From NCBI GenBank assembly GCA_036847245.1, contig DAIUAL010000099.1, positions 1 through 11,668 of the forward strand: 11,668 nucleotides of DNA. The letters run 5' to 3'. The first letter of the stretch is position 1, and each line of letters starts with the position of its first letter. The stretch comes from UBA4661 sp002405405 (GTDB taxonomy: Bacteria > Bacteroidota > Ignavibacteria > Kapaibacteriales > UBA4661). Shown here one piece after another: positions 1 to 7,457 of the stretch. Below the pieces are notes generated by a model. It did no database searches. It saw only the letters and a list, made by a program, of their open reading frames with translations, and was not told the origin of the DNA. The position numbers and the translations under genes were made by a program.

Positions 1-94
1 ATAATATAATAGTAATTGAATTTACTATATGCATAGTTTCTCAATTTGAGGTTCAAAATTACTGAACTCTGAAAACCTGAAAAAGGAAAAACTT
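1..94 (+). promoter_or_regulatory. AT-rich leader upstream of comEC, probable promoter region
   Basis: This stretch is strongly AT-rich and I see no gene in it. It has a TATAAT hexamer at 5-10 and a TCAATTTG at 41-48, one mismatch from the Bacteroidota -7 element TAnnTTTG, with a TTG at 16-18 that could act as the upstream element, although the 22-base spacing is long. A small inverted repeat, TTTGA-GGT-TCAAA, lies at 45-57. Any of these could belong to a promoter or to the end of an upstream transcript, and none is strong enough to fix a transcription start. Confidence 0.3.
82..87 (+). promoter_or_regulatory. Shine-Dalgarno-like site for comEC
   Basis: AAAGGA lies seven bases upstream of the TTG at 95, a normal spacing for ribosome binding. 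It is the best purine-rich site before any start codon in the window and is the main reason for choosing TTG95 over the GTG at 149. Confidence 0.5.
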
Positions 95-2290
95 TTTGAA
101 AATTATCCGGCTCTTCGTGCCGTCCTAATTCTTGGAATAGGATTTTCGGTGGGTTTAGTCGTACATGTTGATGCACGTATCATCTTAGGGATAACTGCCG
201 GCATGGTTTTGTGTGCTTGTTGCTTGCTGTGGCTATGGCATAAGACAGGTACTCTCTCACACTATGCTTTACTTCTCTTGCATAGTGTTGTTTATGCAGG
301 GTGTTGTGGCGCAGGATGGATCCTTGCCGGTCGTGTGCAGAGTACTGCGATATCATCTGTGCCTGCCAATGTTGAAATTCCTCTCGTAGTTCGTGGAAAA
401 ATTCGCTCGATACAATCAAAACTTGCTCAACCAACGGATGTCGCACTGCAAGCCTACGAGCAAGAGCAAACGTCGTTTGTTCCCACTCCTGATACTATTC
501 GTCGTTTTATTGTTGATGGTGAAGTCATATCTGCAATGTATGGTATGCCAATACATGAGGCGAGAATTGTGGTACATCTATTTTCTGATCTTAAAGTTCG
601 GGGTAGTGGAACATCTTCGGAAGTGCCTGTATTCTCGGCAGGTATTGGCGATAGTGTGCTTTTACGTGGTGTAGGTATGTTGCCCTCACAAATTCAGTAT
701 ATGCGAGGAAACAAGATTACAATGCTTATCGAAGATGTATCACAATACGACTATGCGCAATCAATGCAAGCGCAGTGGATCATGTCGGTGCACAGTTCGC
801 GGTGTACGGTGTTGCCGCATATACCACAATGGGGATGGACTGTACTTATAGATAAGATTGCCGATCAGATTCGAATTGTGCGCGAAGATTTTATTAGTTC
901 TGCTATGAAGATATTCGTTATGCAGGATTCATCGTTTGCAATGGCTTCTTCTGTTATGATTGCTATGCTAACCGGATATGATGAAGATGTTCCACCTAAT
1001 ATTCGTACCCATTTCCAAAGGGCAGGAACGATTCATATTATGTCGGTGAGTGGCTTTCACATTGGTCTAGTTGCCGCCATGATACACTTAGTTCTCGTTA
1101 GGATTCAAAATCGTCGGTGGCGATCTTTCTTGTTAACGATAGCTATAATGAGCTATAGTATTTTATCTGGTTGGTCGGTATCGGCAGAGCGTGCTTGTAT
1201 GATGGCAGTACTTGTCATCGGTATTGCATATACCGACAGAAAAATTATTCTGCTCAATGTATTTGCGGTAACAATTATTCTTATTGCATGCCTTCATCCC
1301 ACCTCTATGCTGACTATGGGATTTCAACTTTCTGTAATGTCGGTGGGAATGTTGATTATCGGTATGCCAATCATTCAGCACAATTGCCGAAGGATACGCT
1401 CAACACTTTTGCGCCAGATCCTTGTGCTTGTGTGGGCTTCGTGGTTGGCAGGGACAGCGGCATTTCTCGTCTTGCTAGTGCGTGATCAGTCGTATTCTCT
1501 TTGGACAATTTTTACGAATATTCTCCTTGTACCATGCTCAACATTAGCACTTTTGTGGGGCGCTATTGCTTTTTGTATCGGCGGACTTGGTCAATGTCTT
1601 GGCGGAGTAATTCTGCCGGGTGTACAATGGATCGCACTTGCCGGATTGGCGATATTGGATATTGTCTTGCATATACAAAGTATTATCGCACAAAATAACT
1701 CTGCAATTGTACGTGGAACATCTGCGTGGATTGTTTTTTGCGTACAATGTATTGGTTTATTCTATGCTCTACGTTCTTTGTCGCACCGCCAAATGCTTTC
1801 GCGTATGATTATAGCGTACTTATGGCTGATCATTGTCATTTTATATGCGGTGAATACACATCAAGAGCATGAACAATATCTCCTCCGTCCAAAATTATCT
1901 GCAACAATCTTCAATGGTGATAGCTTCTCCATTCTTGTCTTGGCAGATCATGTTATCGATCCCAACCGCTATCGTCGATGGAATGATACAGCATTAGTTT
2001 CATTTCGCTACCCTCCACCAAGAGCGGATATTGTACTTGCTCGTCATATACGTCAGCAGGTGCAACAATCAAATAAACCCTCGTACATCTTTGTTGATGG
2101 CGAGTCTTCCTTACGTACAGTGGCACTCATCAGTTCGCCGTGCACTCGAGCTGTGGTTGTGCCATATAGAGAAAATAACTTTATGCAGTTCGTGTTGGTA
2201 GACAAACTTCGTGCACAGGGTATTCCTGTGTTAAAAACTACGTCTGTCATGGCTCGTCTTCGATCTGTGCTTGCAAAGGAGAAATTCTAA
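95..2290 (+). CDS. comEC: ComEC/Rec2-family DNA-uptake channel protein, no metallo-beta-lactamase domain
   Basis: Probable inner-membrane channel that passes single-stranded DNA into the cytoplasm during natural transformation. The TTG start gives 731 residues. It restores the N-terminal ENYPALRAV and a complete first membrane helix (about residues 5-24), which the GTG at 149 would cut. Two more helices follow, to about residue 78, then a soluble region (about 95-220) fitting the OB-fold-like DUF4131 segment. The Competence domain carries the family motif HIMSVSGFHIG (314-324), a second block around SAERACMM (R366), and many hydrophobic helices up to about 590. Residues 600-731 sit where many homologues have a metallo-beta-lactamase domain, but there is no HxHxDH motif and the usual DVGQGD position reads FNGDS. 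Some ComEC proteins lack this domain. The stop overlaps the next start by one base. Family call is firm, start likely. Confidence 0.9.
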   Translation, partial: FENYPALRAVLILGIGFSVGLVVHVDARIILGITAGMVLCACCLLWLWHKTGTLSHYALLLLHSVVYAGCCGAGWILAGRVQSTAISSVPANVEIPLVVRGKIRSIQSKLAQPTDVALQAYEQEQTSFVPTPDTIRRFIVDGEVISAMYGMPIHEARIVVHLFSDLKVRGSGTSSEVPVFSAGIGDSVLLRGVGMLPSQIQYMRGNKITMLIEDVSQYDYAQSMQAQWIMSVHSSRCTVLPHIPQWGWTVLIDKIADQIRIVREDFISSAMKIFVMQDSSFAMASSVMIAMLTGYDEDVPPNIRTHFQRAGTIHIMSVSGFHIGLVAAMIHLVLVRIQNRRWRSFLLTIAIMSYSILSGWSVSAERACMMAVLVIGIAYTDRKIILLNVFAVTIILIACLHPTSMLTMGFQLSVMSVGMLIIGMPIIQHNCRRIRSTLLRQILVLVWASWLAGTAAFLVLLVRDQSYSLWTIFTNILLVPCSTLALLWGAIAFCIGGLGQCLGGVILPGVQWIALAGLAILDIVLHIQSIIAQNNSAIVRGTSAWIVFCVQCIGLFYALRSLSHRQMLSRMIIAYLWLIIVILYAVNTHQEHEQYLLRPKLSATIFNGDSFSILVLADHVIDPNRYRRWNDTALVSFRYPPPRADIVLARHIRQQVQQSNKPSYIFVDGESSLRTVALISSPCTRAVVVPYRENNFMQFVLVDKLRAQGIPVLKTTSVMARLRSVLAKEKF

Positions 2291-2736
2291 TGCTGTATGT
2301 ATGGGTACAATTCGCTTGTTTGAGCCTTATGACGATCGTCATTTGGTTAGTTCAATGCTATTTTTATCCACAATTTTTACGTGTCCACCCGGATAGTTTT
2401 CTTGTGCATCATAGCCGTTATACGAAGCGTATTACAGTAGTTGTAGCACCCGTCATGACCATCGAACTTTTGTCGGGAGTATGGTTATTCGTAGAGTTTT
2501 TTTCTTTTCACTTGCCGACAATATTGAATCTATGGTTGATTATTCTGAATGCTTTTGCTATTGCCGCTATTTGGTTGGCAACAATGTTTATCCATGTGCC
2601 ACAGCATGATTATCTTTCCAATGGCTGGCATGAAGATACAATCAATGCACTTATCCGAAGTAATTTGTTTCGAACGATACTCTACACCCTGCGGTGGTTG
2701 ATGTGGCTTTGTGTTGTTATCCTTCTGTGCGTATGA
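2290..2736 (+). CDS. Conserved four-helix integral membrane protein of unknown function
   Basis: A 148-residue protein with four predicted membrane helices (about 4-25, 49-70, 80-101 and 129-147). The sequence TAATG makes its start codon share one base with the comEC stop, so translation is probably coupled. Visible polar landmarks are Y26-P27 after helix 1, H40-H41 with Y44 and R47 in the first loop, P54 and E59 entering helix 2, and a second loop with H102-V-P-x-H106, a downstream W-H, then N125 and R128 before helix 4. From memory, this order (YPxF, H..Y..R, P...E, VPxH..L..G, N..RT) occurs in a family of uncharacterised bacterial membrane proteins, but I cannot name it. The paired histidines could bind a metal or haem, which is inference. 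It has no resemblance to known competence proteins, so its link to comEC is positional only. Confidence 0.8.
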   Translation: MLYVWVQFACLSLMTIVIWLVQCYFYPQFLRVHPDSFLVHHSRYTKRITVVVAPVMTIELLSGVWLFVEFFSFHLPTILNLWLIILNAFAIAAIWLATMFIHVPQHDYLSNGWHEDTINALIRSNLFRTILYTLRWLMWLCVVILLCV

Positions 2737-2753
2737 TTTTTAGTCAAAAATCA
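2734..2753. terminator. Short AT-rich palindrome between convergent genes, possible bidirectional terminator
   Basis: TGATTTTT-AGTC-AAAAATCA forms a perfect 8-bp stem with a 4-base loop. It spans the stop codon of the four-helix protein gene and ends one base before the proA stop codon. Each strand has a short T run in its arm. The stem has only one G-C pair, so it would be weak. Its position between convergent stops is what suggests termination. Confidence 0.35.
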
Positions 2754-2754
2754 A

Positions 2755-4002
2755 CTATGAGCGAGTTTGTCCCGCACCACGAATAATCCACTTGTACGAT
2801 GTGAGTTCGCGGAGTGCCATTGGTCCGCGGGCATGAAGTTTTTGTGTGCTAATACCAATTTCAGCGCCCATGCCAAATTGTCCGCCATCGGTAAATGCAG
2901 TGCTGGCATTGGCATATACACAAGCAGAGTCCACAGCATGTAGAAATTGCTCACATAATGTTGTATCCTCAGCAATTATTGCTTCACTGTGTTTAGAACT
3001 GTGAGTCGCTATATGATCGAGTGCTTCGGTGATGTCGCTTACAGTTTTGATCGACATTTTGAGTGAAAGAAATTCTGTACCAAAATCTTTTTCCGTTGCC
3101 AAAAACAGTAGCTCTAATGGATAAGAATTTTCGAGAGTGTGATATGCTTCGTGATCTGCATAAAGGATCACATGGCTTTCGGCAAGTGGTTCGACAATCG
3201 TTGATAATTCATATAAAAACTCTCGATGAATGAGCACGGTGTCAAGTGCATTGCAAACAGATGGTCGCCGTGTTTTGGCGTTATGAATGATTGCACGTGC
3301 TTTTGCAACATCTGCAGTACGATCAATATAGGTATGAACGATACCGGCACCGGTTTCAATAACAGGAACGCGTGATTGTTTGCGTACAGCACTGATCAGT
3401 TCTTGCCCACCACGTGGTATAATGACATCAACAAAATCAATAGCATTCATAAGCTCATCTGCCGCAGTGCGGTCGGCGGGGAGAAGTTGAACACATGTTT
3501 TTGGCAAGCCGTACTCAACAAGTACGCGTTGAATACATTCAACAATAGCCATGTTCGAGTGATGAGCATCGCTTCCACCTTTAAGCAGACAAACATTCCC
3601 CGACATTAAGCATAAAGCGGCTACATCAAAAGTGACATTGGGGCGTGCTTCATAAATGATACCTACAACGCCAAGCGGCACGCTGACCCGTTGTAAATGC
3701 AACCCATTGTCGGTGGTGCGATCTTCAAGTACCGTACGGAGTGGCGACGGAAGTGTTGCCACATGGCGCAAATCACGAGCTATCGATTCGAGACGTTGTT
3801 CCGTCAATAGCAGACGATCATATTTGGGATTAGTGTCATCCATACGCTCGCAATCCAAACGATTACTGTCAAGAATGTTTGCAATATCAAGCAGAAGGGC
3901 ATTAGCGATACCACGGATAACATTACGTATTGTTAGTTCCGGAATGAGTGCTAAAGCGCGTGATGCAGCACGTGCAGAGTAGAAAACACTGTGAAGTGAC
4001 AT
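2755..4002 (-). CDS. proA: Glutamate-5-semialdehyde dehydrogenase (gamma-glutamyl phosphate reductase)
   Basis: Cytoplasmic, NADPH-dependent second step of proline synthesis: reduces gamma-glutamyl phosphate to glutamate-5-semialdehyde. The 415 residues match the usual length (E. coli ProA is 417). Family motifs seen are RLESIARDLR (70-79), PLGVVGIIYEARPNVTFD (109-126), the nucleotide-binding-region LKGGSDAHHSN (140-150), the catalytic cysteine C250 in RPSVCNALDT, and the C-terminal block GMGAEIGISTQKLHARGP. I chose the ATG at 4000-4002. The frame stays open to a TTG at 4041, but the extra 13 residues have no family counterpart, whereas MSLHSVFYSARAASRAL aligns with the usual N-terminal helix. 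The gene stands alone: its usual partner proB (glutamate 5-kinase) is not here. It converges on the comEC pair and diverges from der. I see no Shine-Dalgarno and no regulatory motif specific to it. Confidence 0.96.
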   Translation of the reverse strand: MSLHSVFYSARAASRALALIPELTIRNVIRGIANALLLDIANILDSNRLDCERMDDTNPKYDRLLLTEQRLESIARDLRHVATLPSPLRTVLEDRTTDNGLHLQRVSVPLGVVGIIYEARPNVTFDVAALCLMSGNVCLLKGGSDAHHSNMAIVECIQRVLVEYGLPKTCVQLLPADRTAADELMNAIDFVDVIIPRGGQELISAVRKQSRVPVIETGAGIVHTYIDRTADVAKARAIIHNAKTRRPSVCNALDTVLIHREFLYELSTIVEPLAESHVILYADHEAYHTLENSYPLELLFLATEKDFGTEFLSLKMSIKTVSDITEALDHIATHSSKHSEAIIAEDTTLCEQFLHAVDSACVYANASTAFTDGGQFGMGAEIGISTQKLHARGPMALRELTSYKWIIRGAGQTRS

Positions 4003-4112
4003 ACAGACTGCAAATAAGGTGATTGGGGGTAAGTAAATCAATTGCCTGCAAGATGCACCAAATTCCGTACTTTTGCGACTGTTTTTTAATCATTTTGCGG
4101 GCAATAGAAGCC
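4003..4112. promoter_or_regulatory. Divergent intergenic region between proA and der
   Basis: These 110 bases separate the chosen ATG starts of two diverging genes, so they must drive transcription both ways. On the + strand the best element is TACTTTTG at 4068-4075. On the - strand I see no convincing match to either TAnnTTTG or TATAAT. The reading frames of both genes run open across much of the region, which invites over-long gene calls, but neither extension looks like family sequence. Confidence 0.5.
4068..4075 (+). promoter_or_regulatory. Candidate Bacteroidota-type -7 promoter element for der
   Basis: TACTTTTG matches the TAnnTTTG consensus known for the primary sigma factor of Bacteroides and relatives. 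A TTG, the usual upstream element, lies at 4042-4044, but the 23-base gap is a little long. Transcription would begin near 4080-4083, leaving a leader of about 30 AT-rich bases before the der ATG. A short motif like this also occurs by chance. Confidence 0.35.
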
Positions 4113-5441
4113 ATGAATACCATTGCAATTGTGGGGCGACCCAATGTCGGAAAATCAACATTGTTTAATAGAATTGTTGGTGGAGAAAGTTCTATTCACG
4201 CCGAAGAACCGGGTGTCACGCGCGATCGTATCTATGGGCAGTCCGATTGGTCCGGCTACGATTTTCATGTGATTGACACCGGCGGTATTGTTCCCGATAG
4301 TGAAGATCAATTCGATGTTGCTATTCGTGAGCAAGCACAGATTGCTATTGAAGAAGCAGAGTCAATTATTTTTGTTTGCGATGGGCGTACAGGCATGACA
4401 ACTATTGACGAAGAAATTGCCTCAATGCTTTTGCGCTCCGGTAAGCATGTTACGCTTGCAATCAACAAGTGTGATGATCCGAAGTATGATATGAATGCTC
4501 ATGAATTCTACGCATTAGGGTTGGGCGAACCTTTTGGTTTTTCTGCTTTGAGCGGGCGTTCGATTGGTGATATGCTCGATCATGCTATGATCCCTCTCAA
4601 GAAGGATATTGAACTTGATGAAAATGATACGCGGCTCAAAATTGCAATTGTAGGGCGACCGAATGTGGGGAAATCATCGCTGACGAATGCACTTCTGGGT
4701 AAAGATCGTATGGTCGTGACACCCATCGCCGGCACCACGCGCGACGCAGTCGATAGTGTTGTAAAATACTATGGCGAGGAGATCGTCTTGATTGATACCG
4801 CCGGTTTGCGCAGACGGAGTCGTATCAAAGAGAATATTGAAATGTTTAGTGTTCTGCGTACACAGCGAGCTATTGAGCGGTGCGATGTTGCAATTGTGGT
4901 TGTCGATGCAACACAAGGACTGGATCACCAAGACAAACGCATTTTAGATGATGTTGTTACGGCACGCAAAGGTGTTTTGTTGGCGTTTAATAAATGGGAT
5001 GCCGTAGAGAAAGATCACAAATCGGCAGATGCTATTGTGCAGAAATTCAAAGAAGATATGCGTACAGTCGATTATACGCCTATTGTAACCATTTCAGCGC
5101 ATACCAAGCAACGTATTTCAAAAGTGCTTGATATGGCAATTGCTATACACAAGCGCCGGACTACTCGTATCCCGACCTCACAATTGAATCAAGCATTGCT
5201 GGAAGATATTTCCCGTACACCGCCACCTAATGTACGAGGACATGATCTGCGTATTAATTTTATCACACAAGCAAAAGTTGCTCCGCCAACATTTGTCTTT
5301 TTTTCGAATTTCCCTCAAGAAATTCCTGATGCCTACAAGCGGTTTCTTGAGCGTAAGCTCCGCGAGCACTATGATCTTGATGGTGTGCCGGTAAGTTTTC
5401 TTTTTCGGAAAAAGAACAAGCGCGATGATGATGATGAATAA
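4113..5441 (+). CDS. der: Ribosome-assembly GTPase Der (EngA), tandem GTPase domains plus KH-like domain
   Basis: Essential GTPase that acts in maturation of the 50S ribosomal subunit. The 442-residue protein has two consecutive G domains. The first has GRPNVGKST (8-16), DTGG (55-58) and NKCD (118-121). The second has GRPNVGKSS (181-189), DTAG (228-231) and NKWD (293-296). The C-terminal KH-like domain includes PPPNVRGHDLRINFITQ and the family's APPTFVFF. The protein ends in a basic stretch followed by an acidic KRDDDDE tail. Length fits the shorter Der proteins (B. subtilis about 436). I chose the ATG at 4113 because MNTIAIVGRPNVGKS is the normal N-terminus. The frame is open back to a TTG at 4023, but that adds 30 non-family residues and runs across the candidate promoter. 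Only a weak GAAG precedes the ATG. comF follows after 14 bases. Confidence 0.97.
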   Translation: MNTIAIVGRPNVGKSTLFNRIVGGESSIHAEEPGVTRDRIYGQSDWSGYDFHVIDTGGIVPDSEDQFDVAIREQAQIAIEEAESIIFVCDGRTGMTTIDEEIASMLLRSGKHVTLAINKCDDPKYDMNAHEFYALGLGEPFGFSALSGRSIGDMLDHAMIPLKKDIELDENDTRLKIAIVGRPNVGKSSLTNALLGKDRMVVTPIAGTTRDAVDSVVKYYGEEIVLIDTAGLRRRSRIKENIEMFSVLRTQRAIERCDVAIVVVDATQGLDHQDKRILDDVVTARKGVLLAFNKWDAVEKDHKSADAIVQKFKEDMRTVDYTPIVTISAHTKQRISKVLDMAIAIHKRRTTRIPTSQLNQALLEDISRTPPPNVRGHDLRINFITQAKVAPPTFVFFSNFPQEIPDAYKRFLERKLREHYDLDGVPVSFLFRKKNKRDDDDE

Positions 5442-5455
5442 CTTCGCATTCTCTT

Positions 5456-6160
5456 ATGATTCAATCGTTGTATCATGTGTTGTTAGATTTTGTCGCTCCT
5501 CGTACATGTGAACTGTGTGGCAGGGGAGTGGATACAACTGTGCTGCACGAGGGTGATGTACTCTGCCAATTCTGTGTTGATAGTGCAGAGCCCGGTCCAC
5601 CACCGGAAGAACTTTTGAATCGTTTGGCGCAAATAACACCTGCTGACGATATTGCTGTATCTTTTATTGCGGCGCGTTATACCTTACGTGATGATCTGCC
5701 GATGCACAGTGTCGTGTATGGTCTGAAATATGGTGGCAGACGATCTATCGCAAAGCAATGCGGACGTATTATGGCGAATACGATTCTTGATAGAGCAGAC
5801 AATATTGATATTATTATTCCGGTGCCATTACACCCTGCTCGTTTACGAGAGCGAGGCTTTAACCAAGCAGAATTGTTGGCACAATCTGTTGCCAATGTTT
5901 TTGGTAAATCATGTCACTCACACATTATCAAGCGCACAAAAAATACTCTCTCGCAAACAAGTAAACGTGCTGACGAGCGACACTCATCTATGTTGAATGT
6001 TTTTGAAATTCCCCAAACACATGCTGAGATGATTGCGCATAAACATGTTCTTTTGATTGATGATGTGTGGACAACCGGTTCGACAATCAACTCTTGTGCA
6101 TTATCATTGCTATATGCCGGTGCGAAGCGTGTATCAGCACTAACACTTTGTGCGGCGTGA
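5456..6160 (+). CDS. comF: ComF-family amidophosphoribosyltransferase-like protein
   Basis: The 234-residue protein has the standard ComF build. An N-terminal four-cysteine zinc motif (C18, C21, C37, C40) is followed by a phosphoribosyltransferase fold, with the block IPVPLHPARLRERGFNQAE in the middle. The PRPP-binding loop HVLLIDDVWTTGSTINSC lies at 197-214, with paired aspartates D202-D203. ComF is needed for natural transformation in Bacillus, Haemophilus and Helicobacter. It is cytoplasmic and is thought to help handle incoming single-stranded DNA together with ComFA-like helicases or DprA, but its enzymatic substrate is not settled. Here it lies 14 bases after der and 19 bases before the methyltransferase, so it is probably co-transcribed with both. 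There is no helicase gene next to it, as is common outside Firmicutes. No Shine-Dalgarno is visible. Confidence 0.92.
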   Translation: MIQSLYHVLLDFVAPRTCELCGRGVDTTVLHEGDVLCQFCVDSAEPGPPPEELLNRLAQITPADDIAVSFIAARYTLRDDLPMHSVVYGLKYGGRRSIAKQCGRIMANTILDRADNIDIIIPVPLHPARLRERGFNQAELLAQSVANVFGKSCHSHIIKRTKNTLSQTSKRADERHSSMLNVFEIPQTHAEMIAHKHVLLIDDVWTTGSTINSCALSLLYAGAKRVSALTLCAA

Positions 6161-6179
6161 TACCTTTGGACAATAAATT

Positions 6180-7457
6180 ATGACTCCGTATCCTACTGCT
6201 CATTATCCTTGTGTTATAACATTTTCCGATGTTGCCTATCCATTCGGGGAAAATAGAGCGCTCCTTTGTCAATTTGCTATTCCGCATGAACCTCAAAGAA
6301 TCATTGTTTCATGGTTTGCGAAGGAGCATTGCACAATTGAATTTTTTACCAAAAAACAAGCATTTCGCAAACCAATTGCTCTCAATGAACAAGATCAGGT
6401 TTTAGAGGCAGTATGGGCATTGCCTTTCAAGCAAACACTTCTACAGACACCGGATGCAGATACCATTCTTTTGCGTTCATTTACTAAAGAAGGTGTGGTG
6501 AAAAAGCGAACAATTCGTCATGCCGCACCTTCACGAAAGCAATGGCAGCAGGCGCAAATATCTTCATCAAGAGAGCAGGATGGTGTGCCCATTACACCAG
6601 ATAATGCACCGGAGTTACTTCGAGCTTTGGGATTGATTGATGAGAAATATCGTGTGATTCCTGCGATGAGCGATAAGTACCGACAAATCAATCATTTTCT
6701 TTCGATTACTCAAACATTGGAAGTGATTCGAAATGCCCAAGAAAAAGCAACGAAGAATATTCCCATTGAACCATTGCGTATTATTGATTGCGGTTGTGGA
6801 AAGGCGTATTTAAGCTTAGCATTCGTGCATTGGTTGCACTTGCAAGGTATAGCTTATGAATTAGTTGGCATTGATACGAATGAAACTCTCATTGGTCAGT
6901 GTAATGCCATAGCGCACTCACTTGGCATGAAGCAAGCAGAGTTCGTATGTATGCCGATCGGTGCGTATGGGAAGTTTCTAGCAGGTAAACAGTATGATAT
7001 TGTCATTGCTTTACATGCGTGTGATACAGCAACAGATGATGCACTTCACTTGGCAATACAAGCACAAGCACGAGCTATTCTTTCGGCACCTTGTTGTCAT
7101 CATTTTGTGAATGCACAATTGCGTTCGCCAACATTTAAAATATCAGCACCTAGTGCCACAGCTTTACTTTTACGTGATGGCATTACGCGAGAGCGTTTGG
7201 CAGATTTACTGACCGATTCGATGCGGCGAGATATTCTCTATGGTTACGGATATCGTGCAGAGCTATTAGAATTTACTGCGCCGGAGCATACGATGAAAAA
7301 TATTATGATTCGTGCAGAACTGACAATATCGACTCCCAGTCCACAATCGGTACGATTGAAGCGTTTTTTTACCGAATACACGCAATGGCATATTGCTCCT
7401 AAATTGGCAGACTTGCTCGGTGTACAAGAGTTTGGTAAACAATCGGTAGAGCCATAA
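6180..7457 (+). CDS. METTL25-like class I SAM-dependent methyltransferase with extra N-terminal domain
   Basis: A 425-residue protein. The C-terminal half is a Rossmann-type methyltransferase of the Methyltransf_32 / METTL25-like kind. KYRQINHFL precedes the fold, motif I is IIDCGCGKAYLSLAF (D203 to K208 at its core), and the acidic strand-2 residue lies in GIDTNE. HACDTATDDAL (279-289) and SAPCCHH (to H308) follow. In my memory the HACDTATD and PCCH blocks mark this family, and they replace the NPPY motif of many nucleic-acid amino-methyltransferases. The substrate of the bacterial members is not known to me; RNA or protein is plausible. Residues 1-135 form a separate region rich in beta-strand-like sequence that I do not recognise. 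The position after der and comF suggests a house-keeping role, perhaps on RNA. The ATG start is unambiguous for the frame, 19 bases after comF. Confidence 0.85.
   Translation: MTPYPTAHYPCVITFSDVAYPFGENRALLCQFAIPHEPQRIIVSWFAKEHCTIEFFTKKQAFRKPIALNEQDQVLEAVWALPFKQTLLQTPDADTILLRSFTKEGVVKKRTIRHAAPSRKQWQQAQISSSREQDGVPITPDNAPELLRALGLIDEKYRVIPAMSDKYRQINHFLSITQTLEVIRNAQEKATKNIPIEPLRIIDCGCGKAYLSLAFVHWLHLQGIAYELVGIDTNETLIGQCNAIAHSLGMKQAEFVCMPIGAYGKFLAGKQYDIVIALHACDTATDDALHLAIQAQARAILSAPCCHHFVNAQLRSPTFKISAPSATALLLRDGITRERLADLLTDSMRRDILYGYGYRAELLEFTAPEHTMKNIMIRAELTISTPSPQSVRLKRFFTEYTQWHIAPKLADLLGVQEFGKQSVEP

Noticed and set aside
3656..3982. A 108-codon open frame on the + strand opposite the 5' part of proA.
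   Set aside because: It lies wholly inside proA, is rich in Arg and Ser as antisense frames of conserved genes often are, and has no recognisable motif or membrane segment.
4023..4112. N-terminal extension of Der from a TTG at 4023.
   Set aside because: The added 30 residues are unlike any Der N-terminus, and the ATG at 4113 begins exactly at the first strand of the G domain.
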